Below, piece after piece: positions 22,628-34,200 of a DNA stretch of 64,000 bases. Under the pieces are notes generated by a model that was given only the letters and a program-made list of their open reading frames with translations, searched no databases and was not told where the DNA came from. The translations under genes were made by a program, and so were the position numbers. Every line of letters starts with the position of its first letter. Within the stretch, counting starts at the first letter, position 1. This stretch comes from Euborellia annulipes (Eukaryota > Arthropoda > Insecta > Dermaptera > Anisolabididae): positions 28,205 to 92,204 of the forward strand of contig JAKCPI010000810.1 in the NCBI GenBank assembly GCA_023213315.1, in the 5' to 3' direction.

Positions 22628-22777
22628 GGCCCTCGGGCTTGGTGTAATTGGTAGCGCGTCTGCCCTGTATGCCCAAGGGCATACGCGGGTTAGGACCTTT
22701 CTAGCCATCTAAAAACACTTCATGTATATATATATAAAAGATAAAATGTAGCAGTTGCTCTGGTAAAAAAAAAAAAA
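22628..22777 (+). mobile_element. tRNA-derived SINE, family 2
   Basis: A box TTGGTGTAATTGGTAGCGCG and B-box-like GCGGGTTAGGACC followed by a short body and poly(A). It is tRNA-like but not a tRNA gene: the anticodon arm is a simple inverted repeat. Confidence 0.7.
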
Positions 22778-23264
22778 GACAGGAGAAGTCAAAAATAAAT
22801 ATCAGTATACCCTTTTGGATAACTTATATAGCTACTATAATAACACTGGTCGACAAGGTTTTCTTCACAAGAAATCTAATTAGTGAATCTAGTACATTTT
22901 TTTATACTGAGTTCAGATATGTAGTTAGAATTTTTCCATCAGGCACAGTTTTAGAGATAGAGAGAAAAATAAATTTTACTAGAAAATGTGCTCTAAAACG
23001 GCTCTTATTTTGCATTTTCAAGATGTTTTTAAGGTGGCACCCCTTAGAAATATGCAGAGTTATAATACATATAAATTTAGACGTTTAGAAATTTAGACGT
23101 GCCGCAAACGACTTAAAGTTTAGAAAAATCGAATTTTTTTTTTTGTGTTGGACATTCCTAATATAATTTTATGTGAAGTTCATTTTTGTCGAATAGTGTA
23201 ATAATAGAAAGATTAGGATGCCTTTGAGGTTGGAATTTAGTTGAGATGGAGTTAAAGAAAAATT

Positions 23265-23462
23265 TAGTCTTTGAAACCAAATTCAATGATTTGGCCACGA
23301 GTTGTATTATAAATAAAATATCAGCGACACAGAAACACCCGAATAAAGCTCTTCTGTCAAGTGTTTGTTTCTCGCTGATATATATATACATCCCGCTCTG
23401 AAGATGGCCTAGAAAAGAGGCCGAAACATTAAGTTTAATATAATCGATTTGGTTTCAAAGTC
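23265..23462. mobile_element. Foldback with an intact hammerhead-like core
   Basis: Outer arms CTTTGAAACCAAAT / ATTTGGTTTCAAAG and a nested arm ATATCAGCGA / TCGCTGATAT. On the plus strand 23398-23433 reads CTGAAGATGGCCT, loop, AGGCCGAAACATT: a 5-bp perfect stem between CTGAAGA+T and GAAA. Confidence 0.7.
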
Positions 23463-23806
23463 CTGGAATTTTTTTTTTGGAAATGTAAATAAAATCAAAT
23501 TTATTTTAAATTTTATTTTCTTTTCGAGTAAAGCACCAAAAAACAAATATTTTTTTCTTTTTACAAAACCCTGCATTATATTTTTATTTCCTTAGAAAAT
23601 AAAAAAAAATAAATAAAAATATTTTTTGAGAAAATATAAAATTGTTTTTGTTTCATAATTTGTTATTTTAACAAAATTATAGAAATAAAAAAAAAAGTTA
23701 AATTTTTAAATTTTAAAATTTTTTTAGATTACTCATGAGTAAATAAATAAATATATTGCACAATATTGAATAAATGTAATGAATAATAAATTAGAGGAGA
23801 TTCGTG

Positions 23807-23838
<32 letters not shown>

Positions 23839-23992
23839 TGACATTGAAAAATTTGTATAGATATAGACTAAATATTAACTTTTACTTTTAATTATTAAAT
23901 TTAAATGAAATACTCATGAGTAATTATTTATAAATGTTGATACATCAGTCAACGTAAATAAGAAAAAAATTAAAATAACACTTCAACATTAT

Positions 23993-24024
<32 letters not shown>

Positions 24025-24346
24025 GCATCAACAACAATGTAAACAGAATAAAATCCAATAATATAATAATAATTACTTTGGAATTGCACAGTTAAAATTT
24101 ATTTCACAGATATTTTTTTTTTTTTTTGATTAATAAGCTTCATAAATTCATTAAATTTTTAAATTAATCCTTTAATGTTAAAAAGATTAATCAGAAAATT
24201 TGTGCCTTTTATTTATTCAACAAAAAGTTGAGCAAAGAAGCTGCCGTTTTTTGTTGTTATTTGGATATTTAAAGCATATTTAGAATATATATATATATAT
24301 ATATATTTGTAAATATAAATTTATAATATACATTGATTATTTAATA

Positions 24347-24747
24347 TTGGGTTGTTCGGAAAGTAATTTCGTTTTTTCCCAACAATGGACTTGATTGTAT
24401 TTTTTCACAACTAACTTCAAGCCGCATAAATATTATATATTTTGGCAGATGATATAGCAAAGCTTTCTTGTTAATGGGTTCGAATGGTTCTACGCAGTAG
24501 TTTTTTGTTGGTTGGCTCTTTCAAATATGGAAAGTAAAAGCGCAGCGTTTTCGGCATATTACTATAGAAGGGTAAAATGCTGTTCAAGCAAGCCTTGCTA
24601 TTTCGTTTTTTCCCAACAAAGGACTTGATTGTTTCACAGCTAACTTCACACTTAAGCCGCATAACCTTTATTTATTTTGATAGCTGTGAAAAAATACAAT
24701 TAAGTCCTTTGCTGGGAAAAACCGAAATGACTTTCCGAACAACCCAA
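24347..24747. mobile_element. Mariner-type non-autonomous element, TA duplication
   Basis: Ends TTGGGTTGTTCGGAAAGT and its reverse complement ACTTTCCGAACAACCCAA, flanked by TA (24345-24346, 24748-24749). 401 bp with internal duplicated ends (TTTCCCAACAA...GGACTTGATTGT twice), no intact transposase. Confidence 0.88.
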
Positions 24748-24938
24748 TAAATAATAAGAAATTGGTTCTTTTTGTTCTATATAAATATCGTATTATAAAT
24801 ATCTGGCTTTTATTTGTAAAAATTAAATTAAAAAAATGCGTTTCATTTTTTTTTTTTTAAACATTAATAAGTACTTTATTAGTTTTTCAAATATTAAAAA
24901 TAAAAAAATACTGGCGCTTCACAAATATGTGCTTGAAA

Positions 24939-25085
24939 AGCGCCTTTCACACGGTAAATTCTGGCACGGCATCACTTTATTCTAATAAACAATTAAATTT
25001 CACAAAGTTTCTTGAAGAAGAGATATTTAAAAGAAATTGTGTAAAAGGTTGGTGTGACGTTAAATTTATCCGTGTGAAAGGAGCC
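24939..25085. mobile_element. Small inverted-end element
   Basis: CGCCTTTCACACGG at the left and CCGTGTGAAAGGAGCC at the right. About 147 bp; family not known. Confidence 0.45.
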
Positions 25086-25952
25086 AAAAATTATTTTGTA
25101 ACATTGTTGCTCAAAAAAATAAATAATCTAAATAAACAACAATATGATAACCGAAATGGCACGGAGCACATTAATAATTATAAATCTACGATGATGTTTT
25201 AAGCTTTTTAAGTTTAAATCTATCAAGATAAGAATCACCTGATTAGATACAACGAATTATATATCTACAGTACTCTATTAAGGTAAATAAAATTTAATTT
25301 CATATATATATATATATTTTTTTAATTTTAAATAAGAGATCCACCATTTAATTTGTTATTTTAAGAATTATTGAATAAATAAAAATAATCACAGTTTATA
25401 GGACCCAAGGGGTGGAAATGAGAAGGAATGAGGGAAATAGAGTAAAAGAAAAAAATATATATTTTTTTTTTGAAAGCAGAAAATAAAGGAATGTTTTTCT
25501 ATTTTCTCTCTAATTTTTAAAAAAAGAAAAAAAAGTGACATAATATTGAAAAGATATCTAGCTAAATGGCACTATTAAAATTATTAAATGCTTTTTTTAA
25601 AATTCTTAACTAATTTTTTATATATAAATTTTCTTCTAACATCAATTTAATCTATTCTAAAACTATTTGCTCTCTCTTTCTAAGTTTGATTTAGAAAAAA
25701 AAAAGATCTTTAAGATATTGTGTCACTTTTATGAACTAGAGTATTTATTGTGAGAAGTTCAATTATAAAAAAATATATAAAAATTAAACTTGATTAATTG
25801 TGACTTATAATCTCTGTTGTGTTTTTAAAAATAAGAGAGAAAATTCTTATGACTAGGGGAGTGGGAGGTACTTAAGATTTAATAAAATATGCATGGCTTA
25901 CTAACAACGGCAACAACATTTAAGACACTCAACTAGTTTATATTTTATTTGA

Positions 25953-28231
25953 CTAGAGAGGCCGTTTATTTTTTGTTATTGTTGAAGTATTTATTGTAGT
26001 TGTTGTTGTTGTTGTTGCTGTTGTTGGAGTATCATCTTTAAGAAAGGTACCTGAACGTTGTGGCGCTATTGTTGGTTGTGTTGCATTCTCTTTGCGTTGT
26101 GGCCTTGGAGAATTGACACCCATTGATTTACGTTGAGTGAGTGTTGATGCTGTTGCTTTTGGTCTCGCTGGTGACGGACTAGCCAAAGAACGTCTGGTTG
26201 TTGTTGTTGTTGTTGTTGTCGTGGTCGTTTGTTTATTACGTTGTTTATTAGTTAATCCACTATCCGTTCGACTTGCTACATTTAATTTCCTTGGCTGTTG
26301 TTGTTTATTTGTCATTTCAGTTGAATTATCCCTCCTCCGAGCTACGCCTGGTGTTGATGTCGAACTCTCTTTTGAAGACGCTTTTGATGAATCCGTACTT
26401 AATGGTTTCCTTCGAGCTGTTGTTGTTGTTGTTGTTTTATTTGCTTGTTCTTTGCGTCTTTGTGTTGCCGGCGTGGACACCGATGGCCCGGCTTCGCTTG
26501 AATCATTCGATGGTGTTTTTCGTCTTGTGGACGAGGTTGTTAATTTACTGGCTGTTGTGTTTGTTTGTACCGTCGATCGCCTCATAGCTGGCGATGAAGT
26601 TCTTGATGAATCTGATGAGGAAATTAAAGGCTTGGCTGTTAATTTCCTCCGTTCTGGTGGCGGTGGTTTTGGAAGCGGTACTTGTTGAGTGGTCTTGGAT
26701 TCGTGCATGACTTGACGGACTCGTCGTAAGTCCAACGCGCGAGATCCACTACTAGTGACCATCGGTCTTGTCTGTCGTGATCGACGTGTGGTTGGGGCTG
26801 TGTTGCAAGTTGTTTGATTCAAATTAGGCGGTATACAAGCTGCTTCTTGTATTATTAATCGAATTTCTTCGGGCAACGCCGGCCAGGAGGGACAACGCAA
26901 TGCCCGTGATGCTGATCGTACCAATCCTGATTCACAAGTATTACGTAATTTTCGTAACAATTCCATAAAAGATGCCGCAGTTGTAGCATTTTCAATTTCT
27001 AACATTTCAATAAGATATTTCAAAGATTGGCATTGTTGTTCCGGCGGTGCTCGTGATGCACAATTAATAAGACTTTCTTCAAGGCGGGAAATATTCCAAC
27101 TTAATTCGCCGCCAAGAGAGGCAAATGTGGGTGAGTGTAAAACAGCAGCATAATGTCTTGAAAGAAAACGTAAAGTTGCATCAAGTAATTGAGTTGTTAA
27201 ACTGGCGACGGGCTCTGCCCAACGAACATGTGGTAAGGTAGCTAGAAGTTTATCACATGCCATTAACGTGTCCAATACATTATCCGCTGTCTAAAAACAA
27301 AAAGATAATTCATAAAAAGACGGAATTTTTCAACCCTCAAAAGATAAAATTTTAATATGAAAAGTTTTTTAGCAAATAATTTGTAGAATCTGTTACAAAT
27401 GGATTGGCCGTATAATCAAAAATTAAAATAAGTTTAAATTTAATTCCTCTCTTACCATATGAACAATTTGATGTTGATAGCACTTGTCATGGAGCTCACG
27501 TGGAAGAAGTGCGAAAGCTTTCGTTGGCCAAATACGAACCATATGTTTAGCAATCCAGCGAAGACATTTACGATAAAGCTCATCAAGGCCATAAGCTGCC
27601 GACAAAGGCATCGCTTCCAGGACACCGACAGCACAGAGAGAACAAGGCTAAAAAAAAATTCACAGTTACGATGGTAAAAAAAATATTCATAAATTATTGA
27701 TTAAAATAAAAATGGCGTCCTTAACCTAAAAAATCTGGTGTGACTGGCGCACAGCACACAACTTTCTCTTACCTTCGGTAATCGAAAGTTGTGTACTGTG
27801 CTTGTCACACCAGATTTTTTGTGTCGACATGTATTTAGTTCCCGTCAGTAGGGAATATTTGAATTCAGATGTTAAAATTATAAACATGGGAAAATATTTA
27901 TATTTTGTTACCATGGCAACCATTTCTCCTATCTTTCCTATGAAGCACAAGAGTAAAGTGGTCTTCAAACAATTTTGAGGGCAAAACGAGAATATACATT
28001 TGAAAGAGCATCTAAAAAATAATTGATTTTTGAATTTTAATCAAAATCGTTAGAGCGAATTTTGAGAAAATCGAAAAAAACTGAAAAAGTACATCAGTAA
28101 AGTACTAGTACTCTTTGGCCGATTTTGATTAAAAGCTTATTTTTTCCGGTCCCGGGGGGTGTTTAAGTTAAATATAAAATTTCAGCCTCGTAGCTCAATT
28201 CCTTCATGCTTAAAATTGAACACACACACAC

Positions 28232-28264
<33 letters not shown>

Positions 28265-31200
28265 GACAGACCATGTCGCGAAAACCACTTTTTTGGATTC
28301 AGGGGACCTCAAAACGTGAAGATCCATCAAAATCTCGACATCGAATTTTTGACATGAATCCAATACTTTCTCACTATATATATATTACATATATACATAG
28401 GTAAGAGAAAGTAAAAATAAGGTTATGATTTTGCTAGCTTTGAAATAAAAGCAACATGTTAAAGTCGCTGTTAAAACTTTGTTTAGAGAATAGCATTTTT
28501 AACGCTGATTGTTTTTACATTACTTTTTAACATCCATTTGTTGATTTTAAATTTTAATGTCTCTTTTTAGAGAATAGAGGTACAATATTCTTGAGTAAAT
28601 AATTTCATCTTCATATTTCTTCAAAATTTTCGTTATTTTTAGAGATATTTGGTCCAAAATGGCTTTCTGCTGTCTTTTTTAGTTTTGGTATTTTTTTAAT
28701 AAAACAGCAAAAGAAAGAAATCGGAAAAAGTCATTTATCATTGAAAACGAGACAACAACATATTCTTTATTCACGCCAAAAAAGCAATCAATGAAATTGA
28801 AATTACCTTATGAAAGAAATGGCAATATTTAAGTTTGAGAGCATACGCCACGGCTTCTTTGAGTCCTTCCAAGCCGAGCATATCAGCCAATGTTGCCAAT
28901 TCGGCCATCGGTATTGTTTCAGGCAATTCAGCGCATCCGCTATAAATGTGAACAAGAGCGAAATGAACGGCTGGGTAGGAGAATCCTTGCAAGGAGATAA
29001 CATTCCCAGCGGCTTCCACCCAGCCACCGCTTAATACAGCCGCAAAATATTGACATCGTGATGCTAGAATACATTTATGAGCACGAATACGGCGTCCATT
29101 CACTTCGACCGTAACGTCAGGATTAATTTCATCGAGAAACATGCGTAAAAGATCTTGGCCAAGACGAGTTGAGGATCCAGGCATTGAACAGGATTGATCT
29201 GTCGTCTCTTCTGTGCTGCATTCTGCAAAAAAGAAAAAAGGTTTAATATAATATTAGAAAAATTACCACACTTTCAAATAGTTGATATATCTAATATCTA
29301 CCATATTCTTTTGATATTTTAAAATTAAACAAGTGATTTTGATCATCCATTAAACCAAAGACAAGTGGAAGCGAATCGGACAAGCATAATGGTCAACTTG
29401 GTTAAAATTTTGTAAAAGCTTGTTAAAAAAATAAATAAATAATTGTTTCTTTTTAAAAGGTTGCAGAGGGCAAAGGACAAAGTTCAAATTTCAAAAAGCT
29501 GAATAAATAAAAGATTGTTTTATGAACTGAAATATTTTTTGACGTGATAACGTCTTACAATGCATGTATGTATAGTGGCCGGGTAGGGAGGCATGCACGA
29601 AAAAGTTAGCGGCTGAATAACTCCTCTGTCTTAAGAGGTATAATTATGTTGAATATAAGGTTAGAAAGAATGATTCTTCAGCTAAAGATTTCACCATTCA
29701 AATATAACATAAGCCAGGGGACTGACGCTCGGATCGAGTTACGCGACTTCGAAATAAAAAAAAATTATGTAAATTTAATTAAAATCAAAATTTATGACTT
29801 GTCAACGCTTAATAAAGTATCTTAGATTATATCGATATGGATAATAATGATATAAATCTAATAGTTTAAAATAAATTTGCATTTAAATGTTCACTTTTTG
29901 AGCAGGTACATACCAGGGGACTGACTTTTTAGGGATAAAAAGACGAATGTTTTAATTAAATTTCAATATTTATCATGTGTGCTCAGGGTACGTGGATGGC
30001 AACCACGAGCTGCCCGAGCTGGCAAGGTAGTCCTTCAGTTCTTTAAATGTCTCTTCCTTTCTATTTTCAACAGGCGTCAGACCGTGCGACGGGCCGGCCT
30101 GTCCTATTTCTTCCGGTCGTAAAAACGTATGATAGGATTGGAGGGAAAGAGTGAGGTCCGCCAACCCCGCATCGCGGGTGATTATCATATTTATGGGATG
30201 GAGGCACAAATAGAAGATCTTAAGACCCGATTTCCTGTTGGTGCAACGCTTCAAATTCAATTTTAAGATGTAAGACGAGCTTACGATCTAAGATGTGCTG
30301 GTGCAAACGGGCATTAGATATAGACTAGTTGATAATGATTAAATTTATTTACCCATTACTACAGAGCTTTGAAGTGAACTGAGCTCTGAGATATCATCAG
30401 GATGAGATGGATCGACACCCATCAGTGAGGAATTGGTTCTCGAATGTCCTCTAACCAGGCGGTTGGGCGGTGCACCAGTCGAACGAGTCATCAAGAGAGA
30501 GCTTTCAATCCAAGACGTTTCAGGAATCGATCGTGTCATTCGAGGAGGTGGCATCAGAGAAGGTTGATTTGCGGTATCAGAACAATTTGATGGTCGTTCT
30601 AAATCGGATAATTTAACAAAACCACTCTCTTGTATTGGTGCCTCCTCTTTCGGCGGGGATTTGATAATTGAGTCCTGTTGTTTCGATGATTGAACCGGAG
30701 GCGGAGGGGAAGATGAGGTCAGAGTTCCACCGTTAGGAATATGTTCGTCAGCTGGTGGCGTAGCAGCATCCGCTAAACTGGGGTTAGAATCCCGAGCTGT
30801 ACTCGGAGTAGTAACTGATAATGCCAGGGAAGCTGAACTTGATGTCTAATAAGGAAAGAGAAATAGCATGTTTAACATTCATAAATAAATTATTTAGACA
30901 ATCGATAGGCAAATAAAAATATTGATTTAATCGAAATATAAAAATATATTCTATTATAAGTCAATCAAATATTATATTGAGTTATTGTATTTTAGATGAT
31001 AACTTTATAATAATGACAAGCAAGTAATGTAAAAAATTTTAATCTAAATTCTTCATTATGACAAGAATTAACTTTCTTGTCTACTTTCTGGCTACGCCTA
31101 TGCGTGCACTCTAAATGTGTCTCTATAATTGAATCCTGTTGTTTCTATAATTGAAAAAAGTATGAAACAACTATTCAATTTTCGAAAAAACTAAGCACAC

Positions 31201-34200
31201 AAATTGTTTCAAATAATACTTTAACATATTATGACAAAAAATTTAAAATTTTTGAAAAAATATTTTAGGTAAAGTAACACTTCCGGTTGATGGATTAAAT
31301 CTAAAAGTTGATCAAGATTCTTAATTTTAGTGTGACACATAATAAATTCCATAGATCTACATCACTGTTTCTAGACCGAAAGAATAAATAAGTAGGCCCC
31401 TAGCACGGCCTGACATTTTAACGGGGAAGTTTGAAGTCGGATATAAAAGATATAAAAGAAATCTAAGAAGAAGAAACTTAAGTACTCCCTCTGTCAGAAA
31501 ATAAGAGTTCCATTTGACAAAAAAATTTGTCTGGAAATAAGGGTCCCACTTTAATTTAACAGAGTTATTCGTGACTAAGGATCAATGTTAAGAGGGTTTC
31601 AAACAACAATAAACAATGTTTATCAAAGAAGACTTGATTAGGGGTCTTAAAAAGTAAGCCAAAAGCCCATCTATTACGAAAATTTGCCAAGAGATGGCAG
31701 GATGGTAGGGCTATATTTCATTTCATGATTTACTTTGATCTTTAAATAATGAATAGTTTATAAATATTATTATATATTATTTATAATAGCATAAAAATAT
31801 AACTTTATATAAGTAAAATAAATCACGTATGCTGGGACGATTGAATCAAGGTTATGGAGAAGAAACAACCAGCGAATTATTTCCAAGTCAAAATAATCTA
31901 TTTGCAAATATTTCCAGTTGATGCACTGAGAATGGTTTGCGTTAGGCAAACCGAAATATTTGCAAATAGATTATTTTGACGTGGAAATAATTCGCTGGTT
32001 GTTTCTTCTCCATAACCTTAAAAATATATAAATTTAGGCTTATAAGTGATCTGATAATGCCGGCTGTTAGATTAGCCTGCCATCTTTTGCAAGAGTGCTG
32101 AACTGTGAATTTTTAAATAAATACGAAATTTATTTCGGACTTCGTCCCCACTTTATTTAATTATTATAGCCTGGATATTAATGATTTTTAGATTAAAAAA
32201 CAAAAATTACAATTTTCATAATAGAGTTTTTTTTTTGCGTTTTCTATAAATATAAAAAAAATATTTTTTAATTAATCGTAATTAAAAAAAGCATTCTATT
32301 ATGTATGTTTACGAATTTAAATCATTAAAAAAAACCGCATTAAAAAATCCTTTAAAATGCCTCAATAGTTTCGGACTAAAGATTCAATGTGCCCCTCTGG
32401 AGCCCCTTAATAAATTTAAAAAAAACTCATTTTTCAAATGGGACTCTTATTTTCGGGTATTATATAAGTCAATATTAATAAAATCTTACCGCTCGAATAA
32501 ATGAACTTAGAGAGCTTGAGGTACTCGCGACACTATGCGCTCGTTTATGTCTTGACCCGGCACTAGTCTGTCCATTTGAGGTCACAGTAGCTGACCGTGG
32601 AGCAGCAACAGGTGGAGTTGCTGTGACAGTCGTCTCGACAGATGTCACATCCGGATTCCACGAATGCCTATTTGATGGAGGAGGTCGGAGTGCTGGCGGT
32701 AAAGTTCTTCTCCTTGGTACGGGGCTATTATTTTCACCTGCTTCAATAAACATAAACACCCCACCGCCACCAGATGATGATGACGATGTTTTTGTTTGTT
32801 GATCTAGAGATTTTAGTGATTTATTTAATTCTAATGAGCGTGAAAGAGATTCTTTGGATGTTTTAGTTGAGGAGACGTCACGTCTTGTTCGTAATAAAGG
32901 CGATGGTGGGACTACATTACGTGGTTTATCTAATTCAATAAACATTGAAAACATTTTGTTTGTATCACTGCTATCGCTATCACTTTTTTTCGTTCTTGTG
33001 GTTTTTCATTATCATCAAGATTGACAAAAAAACCGCAGTTTTTCTTCTTTTCAGTTTTGTTAGCTGGCTGAGGGATGCAATCACTCATATCGACCACCCA
33101 GGCGGCGGCTGGAGGCGGTGGGGGCGGCGGGGGTGGAGGTGGTGGTGGTGGTGGCGGCGGCGGTGGTGGTTGTAACGACGGCGGAGGCGTAGGTGGAACC
33201 ATCGGGGGTGCCAATGGTGCTCCTTCACTTCCTGTCACATGACCAGAAAATTGCCGAATAGAAGCTTCAAATACACGAGAGCCTTGACGGCGTTCATAAT
33301 CTTGTCTTAACATAGCAAGACGTTGATCGTCGGGTTCTAATTCGAAAGTTCTTTGACGTAGTAGAGGAGGAGGCGGTGCTGATGGTGTCGGCTCTTCAAC
33401 TTCAGCAGCATCAACTAACTCCCATTCACTTTCAATCTCTTCGTTATTCTTTGGTATATCAGCGTTTTTTGACCAAATATTTTGTTCTTTTTCAATCTTA
33501 ATTTGATCTAATTTCGTCCATAAATCAATTGCATCCATTGGTTGTTGCTGTTGTTGTTTATGTTCAGGTTCTGATGTATCGGTCTCTGGCGATTCAGTTG
33601 TGATTTGTTGATCTTTTAACCAACATTCTAATAATCTAGGTTTGTCTTGATTATTATTATTATTCTTTGGTTTATTTATTCCATGATTCCATAAATCAGA
33701 CTCGATTTTTTTTTCTTCAATATTATTTAAAAGTAAATCAACGGCTGTTGTTGATTTACTCCAAATTAAGGCTGGATTTGTTGGGACATCGTCAGAAACA
33801 GGTTCAAGCATTGCGGCAGCCGCTGATTCTAACGAACAAGAAATTTCCAATGATCTTCGTTCAAGTAATTGAATACGTTCGTCAAAACTTAATTTTGCGG
33901 TATCAATTTCAACATTCTCATCTTCGACCACTTCTTCATCATCTTCATCTGGGGAGGAGATTAATCTTGTCAATGAATGGGTTGATTCCGGCGCAGGCAA
34001 TGTTGTTGTTGTTGTTGTTTCTGTTGTTTCTGTTGTATTGGTCGTTGTAGCTACTGACGATGCTGTATTATTTTCTTCTCCTAAATTTGCAGCATCAATA
34101 AAACATCCGGCGCTAGATAATTTATCATCCGGATCAAGATTATTTGTAGAAGTTTTTGGAGTTACGGTCGGCCAATTAGCTGCTGGTCCTGATGACGAAG

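Larger units (their letters stand above)
22778..25900. other. AT-rich intergenic region between converging genes
   Basis: Contains poly-T tracts (23808-23833), an AAT repeat (23997-24018), TA runs and the elements listed separately. No exon seen. 22500-22570 shares CTAAAAAGTCAGTCCCCTGG with 29909-29960 in reverse. Confidence 0.5.

Noticed and set aside
22628..22710. Possible tRNA gene
   Set aside because: A and B boxes are present but there is no proper acceptor/anticodon fold, and a poly(A)-tailed body follows, so it is a SINE.
24471..24662. Possible mariner transposase fragment
   Set aside because: 63 codons with no recognisable transposase motif; the element has internal duplicated ends and looks non-autonomous.
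24927..25202. Plus-strand open frame of 91 codons
   Set aside because: Covers a small inverted-end element and AT-rich flank; no coding signature.
26137..26688. Plus-strand open frame of 183 codons
   Set aside because: Antisense of the Thr/Ser/Lys-rich last exon of the BTBD8-like gene; valine runs reflect its ACA/ACC codons.
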